DNA of 64,000 nt, taken from positions 135,615,960-135,679,959 of the forward strand of contig NC_058337.1 in the NCBI RefSeq assembly GCF_905475395.1, written 5' to 3'. This document shows positions 1 through 14,900 of the stretch, one piece after another. This DNA is from Chrysoperla carnea. Taxonomy: Eukaryota > Arthropoda > Insecta > Neuroptera > Chrysopidae. The first letter of the stretch is position 1. Each line of letters opens with the position of its first letter. The position numbers and the translations under genes are program-made. The notes under the pieces were generated by a model that searched no databases, was not told the origin of the DNA, and saw only the letters and a program-made list of their open reading frames with translations.

Positions 1-2690
1 TTTTTTTTAATTTGCTTTCATTCATTCCAAATGAAAATTATCAAAAACTTCCAAAATATGTCGTTTTTTGAGATTCCTCCATAAGAGCCAATGTATTTTA
101 TATCGATTTTTAATGACTTTTTTCTTAAAAATTTGCACGGATACCTAAGCTGAAATTTTAACGACATATTCTTTGAGTAAAAGACTACCTACAAACAAAT
201 TTTGAGCCTTTAAATCAAACATTGTTGTTGTGTTGCTCATACATCCTTAATAATTACAAATAATATTCTCTAAACTCCTTAATTTAAATATAATTTTGAT
301 AATAATTTAATAATTTACGTCACGATTTTTTGTGTGTTATTTAAATTCAATGTTAACTATATATACTTTCGATTTTTATAATATTTTTGTTGGTTGGTAA
401 ATTTTTTTCTGCTTATTATTTTTACTCTTTGATACTTACCTATATAATATATTAAACTGATTATTATATAAAATTATAATCTTATTAAAGAGATTGGAAA
501 TAATTACATAATTATTTATTGTAACCAAACCACTAAATGACTTAAAATAATCGTTAGTGGTTGTTGGTATGTGAACTATAATTTGTTTCATGTCTGTGTA
601 TAAGATGTTTAAAAATGCTATGAGAAAATACATAACGAAGTAACAAAATGAAAATCAACGTCGTTTTCTTTACCTGAAGGCTATTAAAAATAATCTAAAA
701 GCAAACAGTAGTTGGTTGTAATGCTGCAAGAGACAAGAGATAAGATAAAAATGATAAGTCTGATTTTCGAGAATTATGCAATAAGAGTCTCTATTGGGAA
801 AGTCACTAATATGACTTCAAACATAGTCATTTTGGTCAATATATCATTCATGGTCAACATGGCAGTCATAAGCAAGGTTAAATCTTAAAAAAAAAACAGC
901 AGAGATCTCTGGAATGATTAGACCATTAAAATAAATTTGAAAAGTATTTGCCAAATTATAATAAATTTGTAATATTCTTGTATTTATTCAACGCGTGCTT
1001 AAACCCAGCTTGAGCCCGTTAGCTTATACATAGGAGTGGGTTGTTGTTTGACAAAATGATTTTCCCAATAAAGGTTTTATATATGTACTGTTCTGGAAAC
1101 CGGAAGACATTTTGGGTAATTACGAGGAATTGTATGTAGATTACAGAGGAAGGTAGCGAAATGCTATTATATCCTAAATTCATGCGAATACAATTTTCTG
1201 AAGAATTTAAGAAAAATGGATTATTGTTTCTTCCATCAGAAATTCAGGAAATATATTTTAATGGTACAACTTTTGAATACGAGGTTGAAATTTATTTTAT
1301 TTATTTGAGATATTTAATTCGGTTCGTGGGATGCAAGGGCAAAGCAAGTTTATAATAATTCTGATGACAAAAAATTGCTATACCTATAAATATTTCTTGT
1401 TATTTTTCACCTTGTATTTTATTCGATGTCCAGAATTAAGATAAATGAAGATAATTTTGTATTTCAATTAATTTCTATCATTCTTTATATAAATGAGAAT
1501 TTGTTTGACTTTCTACAAGTATTTAATCATTCTGTCAAATATATTAACTTTTTAATCTATTGCATAATCTTTAAATAAATATAATATACGTTTTTGAAAC
1601 TAAATACGATTTCTGAATTTTAAAATTCTTTGCAAATATTTGAAACTCACACAGTAGGAATAATACTTTAAAAATAATCGATAGAATCAACAATATTATT
1701 TAGTGTTCTTGATAAGACGTTATAGAACAAAAACAGCTGAACTATTATTTTACTCAACGCGGAGTGACATTATTATAATTACTATAAAAGCATCTCAACA
1801 CTTAAACAACAACAATAACGATGCCATTTTTTATTGTGTATAACTTTAAGGTGGACAACTTTTAGTTTATATATACAAATCTATCGGAAATTTTACGCCT
1901 GATAACGTTAGATCAACCTATTTTTCTCTAAAATGCATAGTTTTCGAGTAAGTTTCAAAAAGTTGTAGAAAACCGTTGATTTTTCGAAATCACTCTTTTT
2001 TTCTACGCATTTGAATTTTTTAATTTTGACTCTGCAGGTTGAAACCTAAAAATAAGCAAAGGTATCACATTCCTGTACCCAATATTGCGTAAATTCCTTT
2101 TCCCATGAGAGGTGTGTGGTTACTTGGACGGTATCCATTCTAGAATTAACATGGAGAAATATTTGTTCATTGGTTTATATCACCCAGGAAACTACTTGTC
2201 TGCTCTGAAGTTACCCAGTCCTTGCAATCTTTTGGGTTAAAATAAGCATGGTTCTATTCTTTCACGCCTAAATTATTTTTGTACAAGCTTTTAAAACGTT
2301 TTTTTCTTAAAGAATTTCACACTTTTTAAATTAAAACAATTTCTTTTGTGCTACAGAATCCTAACAATTTAAAATTTAATTAACACATAATCACATACAT
2401 GTGATTATTATTGATGATACAAACGTGATTCAAGATATATCGGTGTTACATATACATGTGATGAACATTTTTATAAACATTTATTTAATATTTATTGATA
2501 ATTTAAGTTATTTATTTTATATATTCATGAAATATTTCCAAAAAGAGAAAAGTTAATTAAATAAACTTATAATTAAATAAATAATTAATTAAATTTAATT
2601 GATTAAAAATTCAGTAAAGTGAGAAGGTATTTTAAGTTTTAAATAATTAATTAATTAATTATATTTATTAGTGTTTAAGTTTAATAAACA
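1..2690. other. AT-rich region upstream of the first gene; no gene recognised
   Basis: I see no supported coding exon, RNA gene or intact transposon here. Short ORFs (for example 1,161-1,355) are isolated, match no family I recognise and have no splice context. The last ~170 bases before the ATG at 2,691 are almost pure A/T and would contain the 5' untranslated region and promoter of transcript a of the downstream gene, but no core promoter motif can be assigned with confidence. Confidence 0.5.
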
Positions 2691-2914
2691 ATGCGCGATA
2701 AAGAATTAATAGCTGCAATACCAGCATCTCATACACATCATCATCCACACGGAACAACATTATCATTAGTTAATCATAATAATAATCATAATAATATTAG
2801 TAATAATAATATTAGTAATAATAATAATAATAATAATAATGGTCATTCTACGTCAAATGGACATTTAAGTCATCATCATTCAACCAGTTCTCCATCAATA
2901 CATCATATTAATTG
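2691..2914 (+). CDS. Exon 1a: His/Asn-rich alternative N-terminus
   Basis: ATG at 2,691 (context AACAATGC) opens 74 codons that become a run of His, Asn and Ser, encoded by (AAT)n and CAT repeats at about 2,780-2,880. The exon ends at a strong donor (GTAAGT at 2,915) leaving TG, phase 2; the frame runs into TAA immediately after. Joined to exon 2 it gives Cys-Leu-Ser-Thr. His/Asn homopolymers are common in insect regulatory proteins and vary between species. Confidence 0.7.
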
Positions 2915-5900
2915 GTAAGTTATTAGTTATTGATGTCTTCGAAACACTTAAAACAGTCGAGGTTCGAAAAATTTGAACAGTAAGACGTATTTGAACGTGG
3001 TTTTCTGCATTCGATTTTTTAGAGGGAATGTGGAAATTTTGTGACCTAAATTGATTTTAAAGAAATTAAAAATATGCAATTTGCATAAATAATTTGCATT
3101 TTATAACAGGGTTCGAGGATATACATATATCAGTGGATATATGTCATGATATATATCCGATATATATCAAATGATTATTTATGATATATATCAATACAAA
3201 AAAGATTTAAAAATTTAAATTAGAATTAAGTAATTTTTGACGTTTTTTACTGTATTTCTACTCCCCAAATGTAAATGGCGTTCGGGTAGAGTTAAAACAT
3301 ATTCCCTAACTTGTTCTAATCCATAAATGGCAACACTTCTGCCAGCATTAATGACGTCAGTCGTGTTAGAAAAATTTCGTTACGAAAGAGTAAGTTTTTT
3401 TTATATTTACTCTATTATTTTTTACAAAGAAAGTAATTGACAAAGTGCAGAAACGATTTTACTCCATTTAGGAGTATTTAAGAAGTATTAAATAACTTTT
3501 GTAATTATAGAATATAACTGTTTATTCTATAAATGTAAATACCAAACTTTTGATATATATCGGATATATATCATAAATATCCGATATTTTGATATTTATA
3601 ATAAATATCGGATATTTTCGAACCCTGTTTTAGAATTGCTTTTTAAATTAACGGTAAATATAGTAAATTCATAATTCGGTTAATAGAGATGAAAATGATT
3701 CCAAACTTGTTACACGGGTGTTTTGGGGTTCGCTGAACATGAATATCGCGTCAGAATTTATGTCCAAAGTACCTGTTTCCCAGGGTAGACGGTATTTCCG
3801 TCGTATCCTGGAGTTTTTGGGAAATTAGTTTTAAAATCGATCTAAATTCGTTACTCGAGAGTTTTTTTGGAGTCGCTGAACATGAAAATCGCGACATTCT
3901 GAGTTTGATTTAGCAAAACGTTAGGTAAAAAAAGATAGGTGGTCCTTTTTTCTCTTTCATATTTACAATAACGTATCGGATTAAATTTTTGTTATCACTT
4001 TATAAGAAGAATTCTCTCTTCACGAATAGAAAAGTGAAAAATCTTTACTAGTATGCAAGATATGAGGATTAAAAATTCCTAAAGAAACAAAGAGGAAGAT
4101 ACTCACCAGTGACGTCATACGGTGGGTATCGCCATAGAGATTACATATAAAATTTTGTTTTGCTAAAAGGAGATGGACAACTTTTGAATGCAATCTTTGA
4201 TTGCTTATAACTTCGTTTTTTAATCAATTTTATTTTCACTTTGAAGTTTTATCATGGTATCAAGTTTAGTTTTACATTTTTATGGATAATATGGTCAATT
4301 CGACATCAGGACTATCCCCTATAGAGTCAGCTGAACGACAAAGGCGTTCGACTTATAGGATCCTAAATATTTCTTATAGTTATTATTATTTGGTACTCGT
4401 GTGTTGATAGGTGTAAGACTATTTTTTTCTATTTTTAAATAAAGTTATAATCAACGAACGGAATAATGAATTAAAAGAATCGTACATTAAAAAAACAACA
4501 TTTTACATAGACAATTAAATAACTTTTTTTTCTCTCCAAATGTAAAAAAAAGAAAAAAATGAAATTGCGGCACTTTTGTTCATCAATATATATAGTTTAG
4601 GTTTGATGCACATGGATGAGAAATCGTGTAACCAAATAAACAATAAAACAAACAAACGTAGATACCTATATTCTATTATGATATTCTTTATCTCTATATA
4701 TTATAAATGCGAAAGTAAGCATGTTTGTTTGTTTTTTTGTTACGCTTTCACGCTAAAACTAGCGAATGGTTTTTAATGAAACTGTACAGCAATATAGTTT
4801 ATACTTCAGAATAACACATGAGATTTAATTTATAAAGATATATTAATAAATAAAAATTTAAAAATTAATTTAATTTGACATTACCATAAATTGCAGGTTT
4901 CATAATTTCGTAAAAATAGTCAATATAAAATATTTCCCGGCCATCTTTTCTGATATACGCAATTAATAATTACGACTATTATACATTTAAAAAAATAGAA
5001 AACCATACATATATTTTACCTGTGTAAAACAATCCTTACCATTATTTCGAGTGTTATAGAAAGGGGATACGCGAGAGCAAGCTTTATCAATGTTTACTTT
5101 TTAACCCAGCGAAGCGGGTGGGTATCACTCTAGTTTATAGATAAAAATTATTCTATAGGTATGACATTAAAAACTAGCTATTGTGGTGATGACCAATAGG
5201 GGACAGTTCAATAATTCATTATAATAGATTCAATCTGATTATGACATCTTTTAAGTCTTTTAGACAAAAAAATTGACGTTCTAACCGATGAGATTATAAT
5301 CGATATAGTAATGTATTTGCTTTTATAGGGATCTAGCCGGGACCTTTCATTTTCGTCGTTTTAACCGGCTCGTCGTTATAACCGTATACATACATACTAT
5401 TTTAACCCCCCGAACTAAAAACTAAGGCGTGTTATGAGTTTAATCTGTATGTGTGTGTGCTGTCTGTAGCGCCTAAACGAATGAACGGATTTTGATTTTG
5501 TTTGAAAGGTAATTTAATGGAGAGTGTTCTTGGCTATGTTTCAAGTTCGAATTTAGGGTTCCGTACCCGAAAAAAATTGGCGATGATCTTCCAAATCGGC
5601 TCAGTTTGGAAAAGACTTTAAGGAAAAGGCAATTAAATGGATAGTGTTCTTAGATATGTTTCAAATGCAAGTGTAGGTTTCTGTAAAACAAAAATTTATC
5701 GGGGGTTTTTTAAATTTTGTAAATTTCACTTGTTTTTAAATTTTCGTGGTGTTAATATCTACTCTCTATCAGAGAGTCAAATATTTTTAATGGTAAATTT
5801 TTTGAATGAATTATTTAGTAAAAATTTAATTTGTTATACTCCGATTAATATTTTAATTTAAATTATTATTTTAATGCGAGCCCAATTTTTAATTTATGGT

Positions 5901-8900
5901 TTTAAGTACAAAAACATGTTACGATATAATTAATTAGCATACAAATAATTTTTTTTGTAATATCCATTAGTTTTTCATACAAAGTATGGCCAAAATTTTT
6001 TTTTTAAATTTTTACTCTTTTTTCTACTTCTTGTGAATAGCTATATTATAGAAAATTTATTGAATACCACAAATTTTTATTTTCTAAAAATACTTTAGAT
6101 ATTAAAAAAATTAAAGGAAACATTTACACAGCAACAAAAAGTCACTGTTTTAACAGTTAGAAACCATTAATTTGTCTTTTAGACATTAATAGTTATTAAT
6201 TACTAATAAATTATAATTTGTAATAAGTTAGTTAACATGTGTAATAAATTGGACGCCATTTAATTTATTAGCCAAGACTTTCTAAATGATAAACGTTCTC
6301 GATTATAGAACAACGATTTTGAATATTGTTTCTATAATATTAAGGAAGTTCAGCCACGACTACTATTAAAAGAATTAAAAAATTTTTTCCAAAATTCAAT
6401 TTGTTCAAAATCATCCTGATATCATATTGGCCTTATTACCCATAAAGATGTAAAACTAGACTTGATACCATGACAAAATTTGAAAGTGAAATGAAAATTG
6501 ATTAAAAAACGAAGAAGTTATAAGCAATCGAAGATTGCATTCAAAGGTTGCCCATCTCCTTTTAGCAAAACGTTACTAATGTGTATTTTCCTCTTTTTTT
6601 AATTAGAAATTTTGAACTTCCATATCTTGCACACTAGTAAAGATTTTTAAAAACCAACTTCACTTTTCTATTCGTGAAGTTAGAATTCTTCATCTTCTTC
6701 TTAATCATCAAGTGATAAAAAAATATTTAGTCCTACCCCCTATTCAAAATTATATATTTCAAATAAAAACATGATTATGAGAAAAGTCATGAATCGATTT
6801 CATTTATGAATTTAAAATGGGCGAAAATAAACTTAAATTTTATTGTAACGTCCTATCCCCTCCTCTCGTATATTGAATTCAATGAAATACCACAAGGTGA
6901 ATTCTTTGAAAACTTTGATATATCTTAATGTTTATTGCAAAGGTACATTTATACCTTGCCTTAATGCCCCATCAACCTTAACCTTAATGAATATTTGTCA
7001 ACGAATTTAAGTAAAAAAAAACAACCGTTGTTTAAAATGATTACGGATAAATAAATCTCTCTACCAATTTACATACTAAAATCAATTAAATGGGTATGCG
7101 AGATATTAAATTTTGATGTCTTTATTTGCATATTTAACACACAACAGGAAATTACAAACTGATTTTTATACGGAAATGGATTTAAAATTTATTTATATTA
7201 ACTAAATGGCAAGTGTTTTTTTTAAAAATGGATATTTTTTTTGTGAAGTGAACATCCTTTTTTGCATAATAATTCTTTCACTATGTTGACTTTTTGTTTT
7301 TTTAGTAAATATAAAGTTACCAATTGTTAGTTTTTTTTACTTTTTTAGTTGAGATCAAGTTACTAAGTACCATGATGGCTATTGTGGACTTGACCTGATC
7401 TTTCATGCCCATAATGTCTTTTGTATGGCATTGAATATAGATTTTTTATACCACTTGAAGAAAAAAAACCTGTTTTTTGTTTCTTTAAAGTTTATTGTTT
7501 TCTTAGTAACATAATAGAAGAAGAATAGCTATATTTCAGACATTACCAAATCTGTGTTACAGTAAAAATTGTTTCTTATGATATATGAATGCTGCTTTAT
7601 GAAGCCGTGTATCGATTTGAACTGTATTGGTTTCTTGGTGTAATAACATAATAGAAGTACCAAAATTCAGACATTACTAAATCTGTGTTATAGTAAAAAT
7701 TGTTTCTGATGATATGAACGATTTTTTAAGAGACAATTTATCGATTTAAACAGTTTTTTTCGCTATACATTAAATTCTGATATAAAATCTCCATTTCATG
7801 GAAATTTTCGGAAAAACCAGCAAGACCGGACGCCATTTTTTATATAGCGACTTTTTTTATTGTCTAAAAACACCGAGGTCAATAGAGACTAAAAATTTCT
7901 CCACAACTTCAATTCATTTATCGGATAATTTCCGTATTTTAATGAAATAAATAAATAAAACAAATTTTTTTTATTGATAATGAAATTCTGGTATTGACGC
8001 AAGCTACGATTAGGTACCTTATTGAAGACTCCCATAAGAGGGGAAGGTTTCCTAAAATGATCCCTCTAAGAAAAATGCTTTTATAGCCAAACTATTCGAG
8101 AAATGTATAAAGTTTACCGAAAAGGTATAAAATACTGCTTAAAACATATAATTGGAATTTTTTTTTGTAAAAAAAGAGTTAATTCTATTTGAGAGTCCTT
8201 TCTAATTCCCTGTTTTTGTCCAAAATTAAAGAAAGGAAATTTCCTAAGAAAGAACAAAAGTTTAAAAATCCAAATTTCCCAAAAATCCCTAGTTTTTATC
8301 CAAAATTAAAAAAGGAAATTCCCTGAGAACAAAAGTTTCTGATGTACAAAGTGTATTAAAAATCCAAAATTTTTATTTGTTATTTTAAATAAATTTTTTT
8401 CATTAATGAATCTATATACAATTAAAGTTAATTTTTTGATATTTTACAAGAAAAAAATTTCTCCCTAAAGATTCATCAACATAAATATGTAATATTTATT
8501 TTAAAAAATCAGGTTAAAAATATTTATTAAATTCAATCAATTAATTCTTATATTTTTAACCTAATTATTTATTATTAGTATTTATATACAATTTTAAATA
8601 AAAAGTAGTTTAGATAAATAATTGAATTGATGAAGTGCAACCTTAATAAATCTAATTATTAATAACAATAATAATAGTTAGTATTTAATAATAATAATAA
8701 TAATGTGTTTGATGTTCTTGATGTATGTTCAGGTATGATGGATGCACAATGAATATAAATTAGTTATAAAAAGAAAATAAATAAATAATTAATACACACA
8801 TAATAAATTTAATATAATTAAATAGAATAAATAAAAAAAATTATTATTATTTATATGAAATGTATTGTTATACTTAAAGTCTAGCATAGATTGGCAAAGA

Positions 8901-11900
8901 AGCTTCAGGTCAAATTTGGTCTCCTCAATTTATCTTGTCACTGCGTTCGGCGTTGCTATTTGTGCAAGTACTTGTCAAAATGATTGAATACGGAGAGAAG
9001 CTAATGTCTTTGCTTGTAATAAATAGTAAAGACAACGCCATCTTACCCAAGAAGCATTGGAACGCTTCGGTTTCTTCACCACGAGATGCATAATTGAATG
9101 AAAGCCTAAAAGTCTGCACATAATTTCCGTGTAAAAATAAAATGTTTTCGCAGAATCTTCGGCTACAAATTAGATTTTTACTCAGAGAGTTTTTTTTACT
9201 TCTGAAAACATCCAAAAAACCTTGTAAAAACTTATGGGAAGTCACTTTCAATGGATATCGAACTGATCGAAAAACTTGTTAGTTTATAATAATATCTCGG
9301 GAAGTAATTTCTTGGAAATCGTCTAACTTTTTTTAACTTTTAATCTATTATTCATATTATAAAATAAATAATTAATTTTTTTAAGTAAATATTAAAAACA
9401 TGCAGTGTTTATTATTTTCTAATATTTCAATTTATTTGTTTTATTTTTTGTGAATCAAATACTAAGAAGTAATTTTTTTTTGTTTGAGTTATATAATTAA
9501 TTTTTTTTTTTACATTATTATATCTACGTCAAATCTTACAAAAACTTTGTATTCTTCAGTTTAAAATACTCATACTACTGTCATATTTACAGAAATATTG
9601 ATTAAAAAACGGTGGAAGAATTGAGAATATAGGATTTGGTTACTACGAACACATATCTGTCATGTCTAGCCAATATGCGGTTGTCTCAACTTCATGAACA
9701 TTGTTGTTACTAAGTTACAGAGAGTTTGAAATAAACTTATAACCATCGGTAGCCCAGTTGGTACACCGGTAGACTTTAGACACTAAAATCAACAGTAATC
9801 CATAGGTCGCTGGTTCAAGTCCAACTCGAAAAAAGCTAATTTATTTTTTAAATAAACTTAATTTCTATTTCCAGAATAGAAACACAACCTAAGTTGTCCC
9901 AGTCTGCTCAATCGGTTGTGTCAATCACATCACTATTTTGTTATAATATTTGTAAGTGCTAGAACCAATTATCAAAAGATTGTTTAAAACTATTTAACAA
10001 TATTTGAAATTTGTTAGACAGTATTTTCTTACAAACAACTCATTCGGTTGTGTCAACTTCATCACATTCGTGGCCCCATTTGCCATATTTGCTCTCGCGA
10101 CGCAGTTGAGACAACCCCATATCGGTTGATATTAAGAGCTTTTCTTTCAGTATAGTATTCATATAGGTTGTAGACCTAAACTTCAAACTGAATGCGAATT
10201 AACGTCATCATTTTTAATTTTCTCTGTTACTCACACACTCCTTGTTTATTTTATTACTCATAGCATTTTTATTCGAATTGTGTGTCGATATTAATTTTCA
10301 TCTCGCTTCCAACAAAAAAATGTACATTGTTACACTTTTTTAATCAGTAAATAACTAATTAATTGGGAATTATACAACGTGGTAATAAATGATTTAATCT
10401 AAAAATACATAAAAACAAAAAATCAAACAAAAAATACAAATACAAACCTAATATAATTTTTAATTTATTTTGTTTTGTAAATAAATACAATCTTCATTAA
10501 AAAAGCAAATATCAATACCAAACTGTGTATATAACTACTGTTGACTAGCTTGTTAAGCGATTGCTTTGTAAATTAGTACACTTTTATTCAAGAAAATCCG
10601 AACTATCTAAAAACAAACGATAATTTTATCCCTATAAATATTTAGAATCGTTAATCGAGCAGAATCTTATACACAATAGGGTATTCTACTATGTTTTAAT
10701 ATTCTACTAAAATTTTATCTAGTCGAGACCATTACAATTTTGCCGGAGGCAAAAAAGTTCATGAGGACAACTCTCTCAATAAGGACTACGTCTATGCAAA
10801 TTTTTTACTTTTTTCAATTAGGTAGAATTAACTATTAAGGTCGATATTAGGTAGAATTTACCTATTAAGGTAAATATTAGGTAGAATTTACCTATTAAGT
10901 TACATTATTGTAAAAAAGTTTTGGTTTATTGCACGGTACATACATATAAACCAAATATATGCTTTTTAGTCAAGTAATGAGTTAGTTTTAGCTTTGCAAT
11001 ATCACACAACTACAAAAATATATAATATATTGTGTGTACTTCAATCATCAATACTCTAACTATAGTCGTCTCTATCATCAAATGATGGATCTTCGATGAA
11101 CTCATAATTAAATTAAAATTTTGTTTTTATATCATCGACAACCTTATATTTTTATGGTATTATTATAAACTAAAAGATTGTCTAAATATTTTAGATAGTT
11201 TTGATCACACTCTCTAGATTTTTTGATATAGACATATCCAATTGAAAAGGATAACGTATATGATTCATCATTTTTTCAGCCAATTTTGAACGATAAAATA
11301 ATAATAAAAAGCCCCGTGACCTAGGAATTTTTGTGATTTTTGGAAACTTTGTTAATCAAAAAATGTATTTATAAAGTTTTATTGAAATCCCTAGTATTAT
11401 CCAATCCTTGCATATCTCCTTAATAAAATATAAAGATCTTGAGAACATGCAAATACTCTGTTACCTGCTTATTTGTTTCAATTTATTTGAATTGGATTAT
11501 ACAAAAGTTTGATTGAATTCATACATAATAAAAACAGCAGCAAACGTAATTAAAAATGTTTAGTTCGTTCATATAAGTTGTGTACTTTTTTTTTTACAAA
11601 GTTTTATATGAAAACTACTACTTCTCTAAAACATAGTATTGTATGTAAATTAATTAATATACAATATGGACTGTTGTGTGTTATTACACTCTTACAATAT
11701 TTCTATATCAACACACTCTTATAAAATCAACCATTAATTTACTGGAAAATCTTTAACGTTTTAGAATTTATAGAGAAGTACCTTCACTTACATGTTTTTA
11801 TAAACGTCAAGTAATAAATATCAACGTTCATTTTATTTTAATGAAATTACTAACAGATTTTATTTTGTCTTTTTTATTCATGTTCCTGCATTCCTGTTAA

Positions 11901-14900
11901 TGAAAATTTTATTCGATTAATTATATTACAAAGAAATGAAGAAAATAGATGATAGATTATTTATTATTGATGTTTGCAATGGTTTGTGACGATTTAAGAA
12001 CTTCTAAAAGAAATAGAAAAATTTATGGTTTTAAATTTTTCAATTTTGTTGATAAGGAAATAATATTTTTTATTTTAAGTTAGTCCAAGACTTTACCCAA
12101 TGGTAAAAAACGTTAAAATAATCCCCCAATCCAATTATATCCTTTTCTGTGTTCAGAAAAAGGTTGGAATTTAAAAAAAAGGTAAATTATTGTGAATTTT
12201 GCCAAAAAGACTGCTTAGAAACATTTGAAATTGAGTGCACAATACCCCCAAATATGGGGAATTGTGTCTTTCATCTATTTGCAAGTCAGTGGTGCTAGAT
12301 TTTTTTTACTAGAAACGGGAGAATGACATTCCCATATTTCTACCACTGGTTATCGTAATATTATTAACATGAAGGATCCTTAGCTCATAATGTCAAATTT
12401 CTAATTATTCTAAGCAGATGTTTTGGCAATATTCACAAAATATCCTTTTTAAGAGTTCACCCGGTATGAAAAAAATATGAGAAGTAAAAATCTAGCGATC
12501 GAATGACGTCGTTATGTTTATTGTGCGTCACATGTCGTGCACACCTTTCCTTTTTTAATAATGCATGTGTATACATTTAACATACAAAGCATCTATTGTT
12601 CGAAACTGACAATAACCTGACGGATACATCATACAGTGTAGTTGTTACCCACCGATACAGAATGAGTACATAGCTACACAGCCAACGAACATCGGACGTA
12701 CCATATATAAATTATATACTACATACTACATACTACGTATAACAGACAAAGCATCTATTATTTGAAACTGACAACACACTATACAACCCTTAACGAGTCA
12801 ACTCTAGTGGTGCGTCGGGCTGACACACACAATTTTTATTCAAAAGGAAGTTTTCCTGGCTATAAGAATATGTAGAAATTGTCATTATTTTAACGTTATC
12901 TACCATTTGATGAAGTCCTATTGTTTTAACTTGGACCATCCTGTATAACGCAGTTGCACACTCGATACTGTTAACGGAATATATCGGAAATTTATTTTGA
13001 ATAAAGAGTAGTAAAGTGAATTTAAAAATAATCTCTATAGAACCAAACGTTTTAAAATATCATCCAAAAATTATGATACTATTGTTTTCAGTTCTAAATG
13101 TTGGGTCTATTATTTAACCAGTAAATCCTGTGGGTGTTGGAATTTTATTATACTCAGAGATTATATTAAAATTTATTTGTATGATAAGAATAACGGTACA
13201 ATTGTTCAACAATGTTTATTATTGCACATTTTATTATTACACTCAAAAATTGTTAAAATTGAAATTAAATGTTATTGTTTTAAATAAATTTTTGGTTCAT
13301 TGTTGTATGGATTAGTAATAGAATTTTAATAACTCGTATGGTATGTTTAAAAATAATTCAAATCATGGCCGTTATTCATTTTGGGGATTTTAATTCTCTC
13401 TCCATTATCAAACAAACATTTTTGTATGATAAAATTTCTTTACCTGTAAAAATTTAATAGCAAATGCCACTGAGATAATGCAAGGATTCTAACGATACTC
13501 CATATATTCGAATCTGTTCAGGAATTTAGAAGTTATGATGCTATAAAGAAACTCACATACATAGATGATTGCATTCGAGGGACCGTTCTGTGGAACACTT
13601 TTTAATCTAAGAGGTAATCTGTCATGAAAATTTTCTCTACCTGTAAAAGTTTAATAGCAAGTGTCACTTGAGGTAATGCAAGGATTTTAACGATACCCCA
13701 TACATTTGAATCTGTTCAGAAATTTAGAAGTTATGGTGACATAAAGAAACACACATAAATAGATAATTGCATTTGAGAGACCGTTCTGTGGAACACTTTT
13801 TAATGTAATAGATCCCCTGACTGTCTTGACAATTTTCTCTACTTGTAAAACTTTAAAAACAAGTGTCACTTGAGATAATGCAAGGATTCTAACAAGACCC
13901 CATATATTCGAATCTGTAGAGGAATTTAGAATTTATGATGGAAAAATGAAACACACATACATAATTTCATTATCCTCCTTTGGCTATTCGAGCAATAATT
14001 ATCATAGTTTGCATCTTTCATGAAAATAAGATGAAAATACAAAATTTATATTATGTTGACATGAACTTTTTGGATTCTTTCGATGCAAGAAATTCACTTT
14101 TTGTTTGAGTATTTTTGAACTATCCCATTGTAATGATTTGGTTTTGATGACACAACTTTGTATGGTATTAAGTTTTATCGCTCGGACAGAAAAATGAAGT
14201 TGGTTTTTGGAAATCTTTAGAAGTACGCAAAATATGATCGTTTAAAATTCCTAATTAAAAAAAGAGGAAGATATAGGTTAGGGACTTCATTATCCGATAT
14301 CAACATAGAGATACATATAAAATATATATAAAACTTTGTTTTGCTAAAAGGAGATAGACGACAATCTTTGAATGCTTATAACTTCTTGGTTTTTTAATCA
14401 ATTTTAATTTCACTTTCAAATTTTGTCATGGTATCAAGTTTTACATTTTTATGCGTAATATGGCAAACTTGGTATCAGGAAAATACCATATTGCCATTGT
14501 AGGCGAAGAACCGTTCTGTGGAACACTTTTTTTAAGAGTATGTTTCAAATATCCACGTGCCCGTAACCACGAGCTTGTAGGTCAAATCTATTTTTAACAA
14601 ACGTGTTAAATTTTTGCATTAAAAAATTAACCGTAAAAAAAATTGAACCCCACAAATTAACTTGAAGCAAAATTTCATAAAACGCCTACCTATTTTATTA
14701 TATTGTAAGTGCAAAAATTTTAATTTGTCAATAATTTTTTACATCGATTATATCAAATAAAATAGAATACACCTATTGAATAGCGTTTGTTATTTTGTTA
14801 TTAGGTGTAACCGTGGAATGAAGTTCGATTACTTTTTTATAATAATTAATATGGTTAATAAAAAATTACTGTTATATTAAGTTTTTATTTGCCTTGCAGC

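Noticed and set aside
8925-9251. 108-codon ORF on the minus strand
   Set aside because: It begins with TTG directly after a stop, has no recognised domain and lies alone in a large intron.
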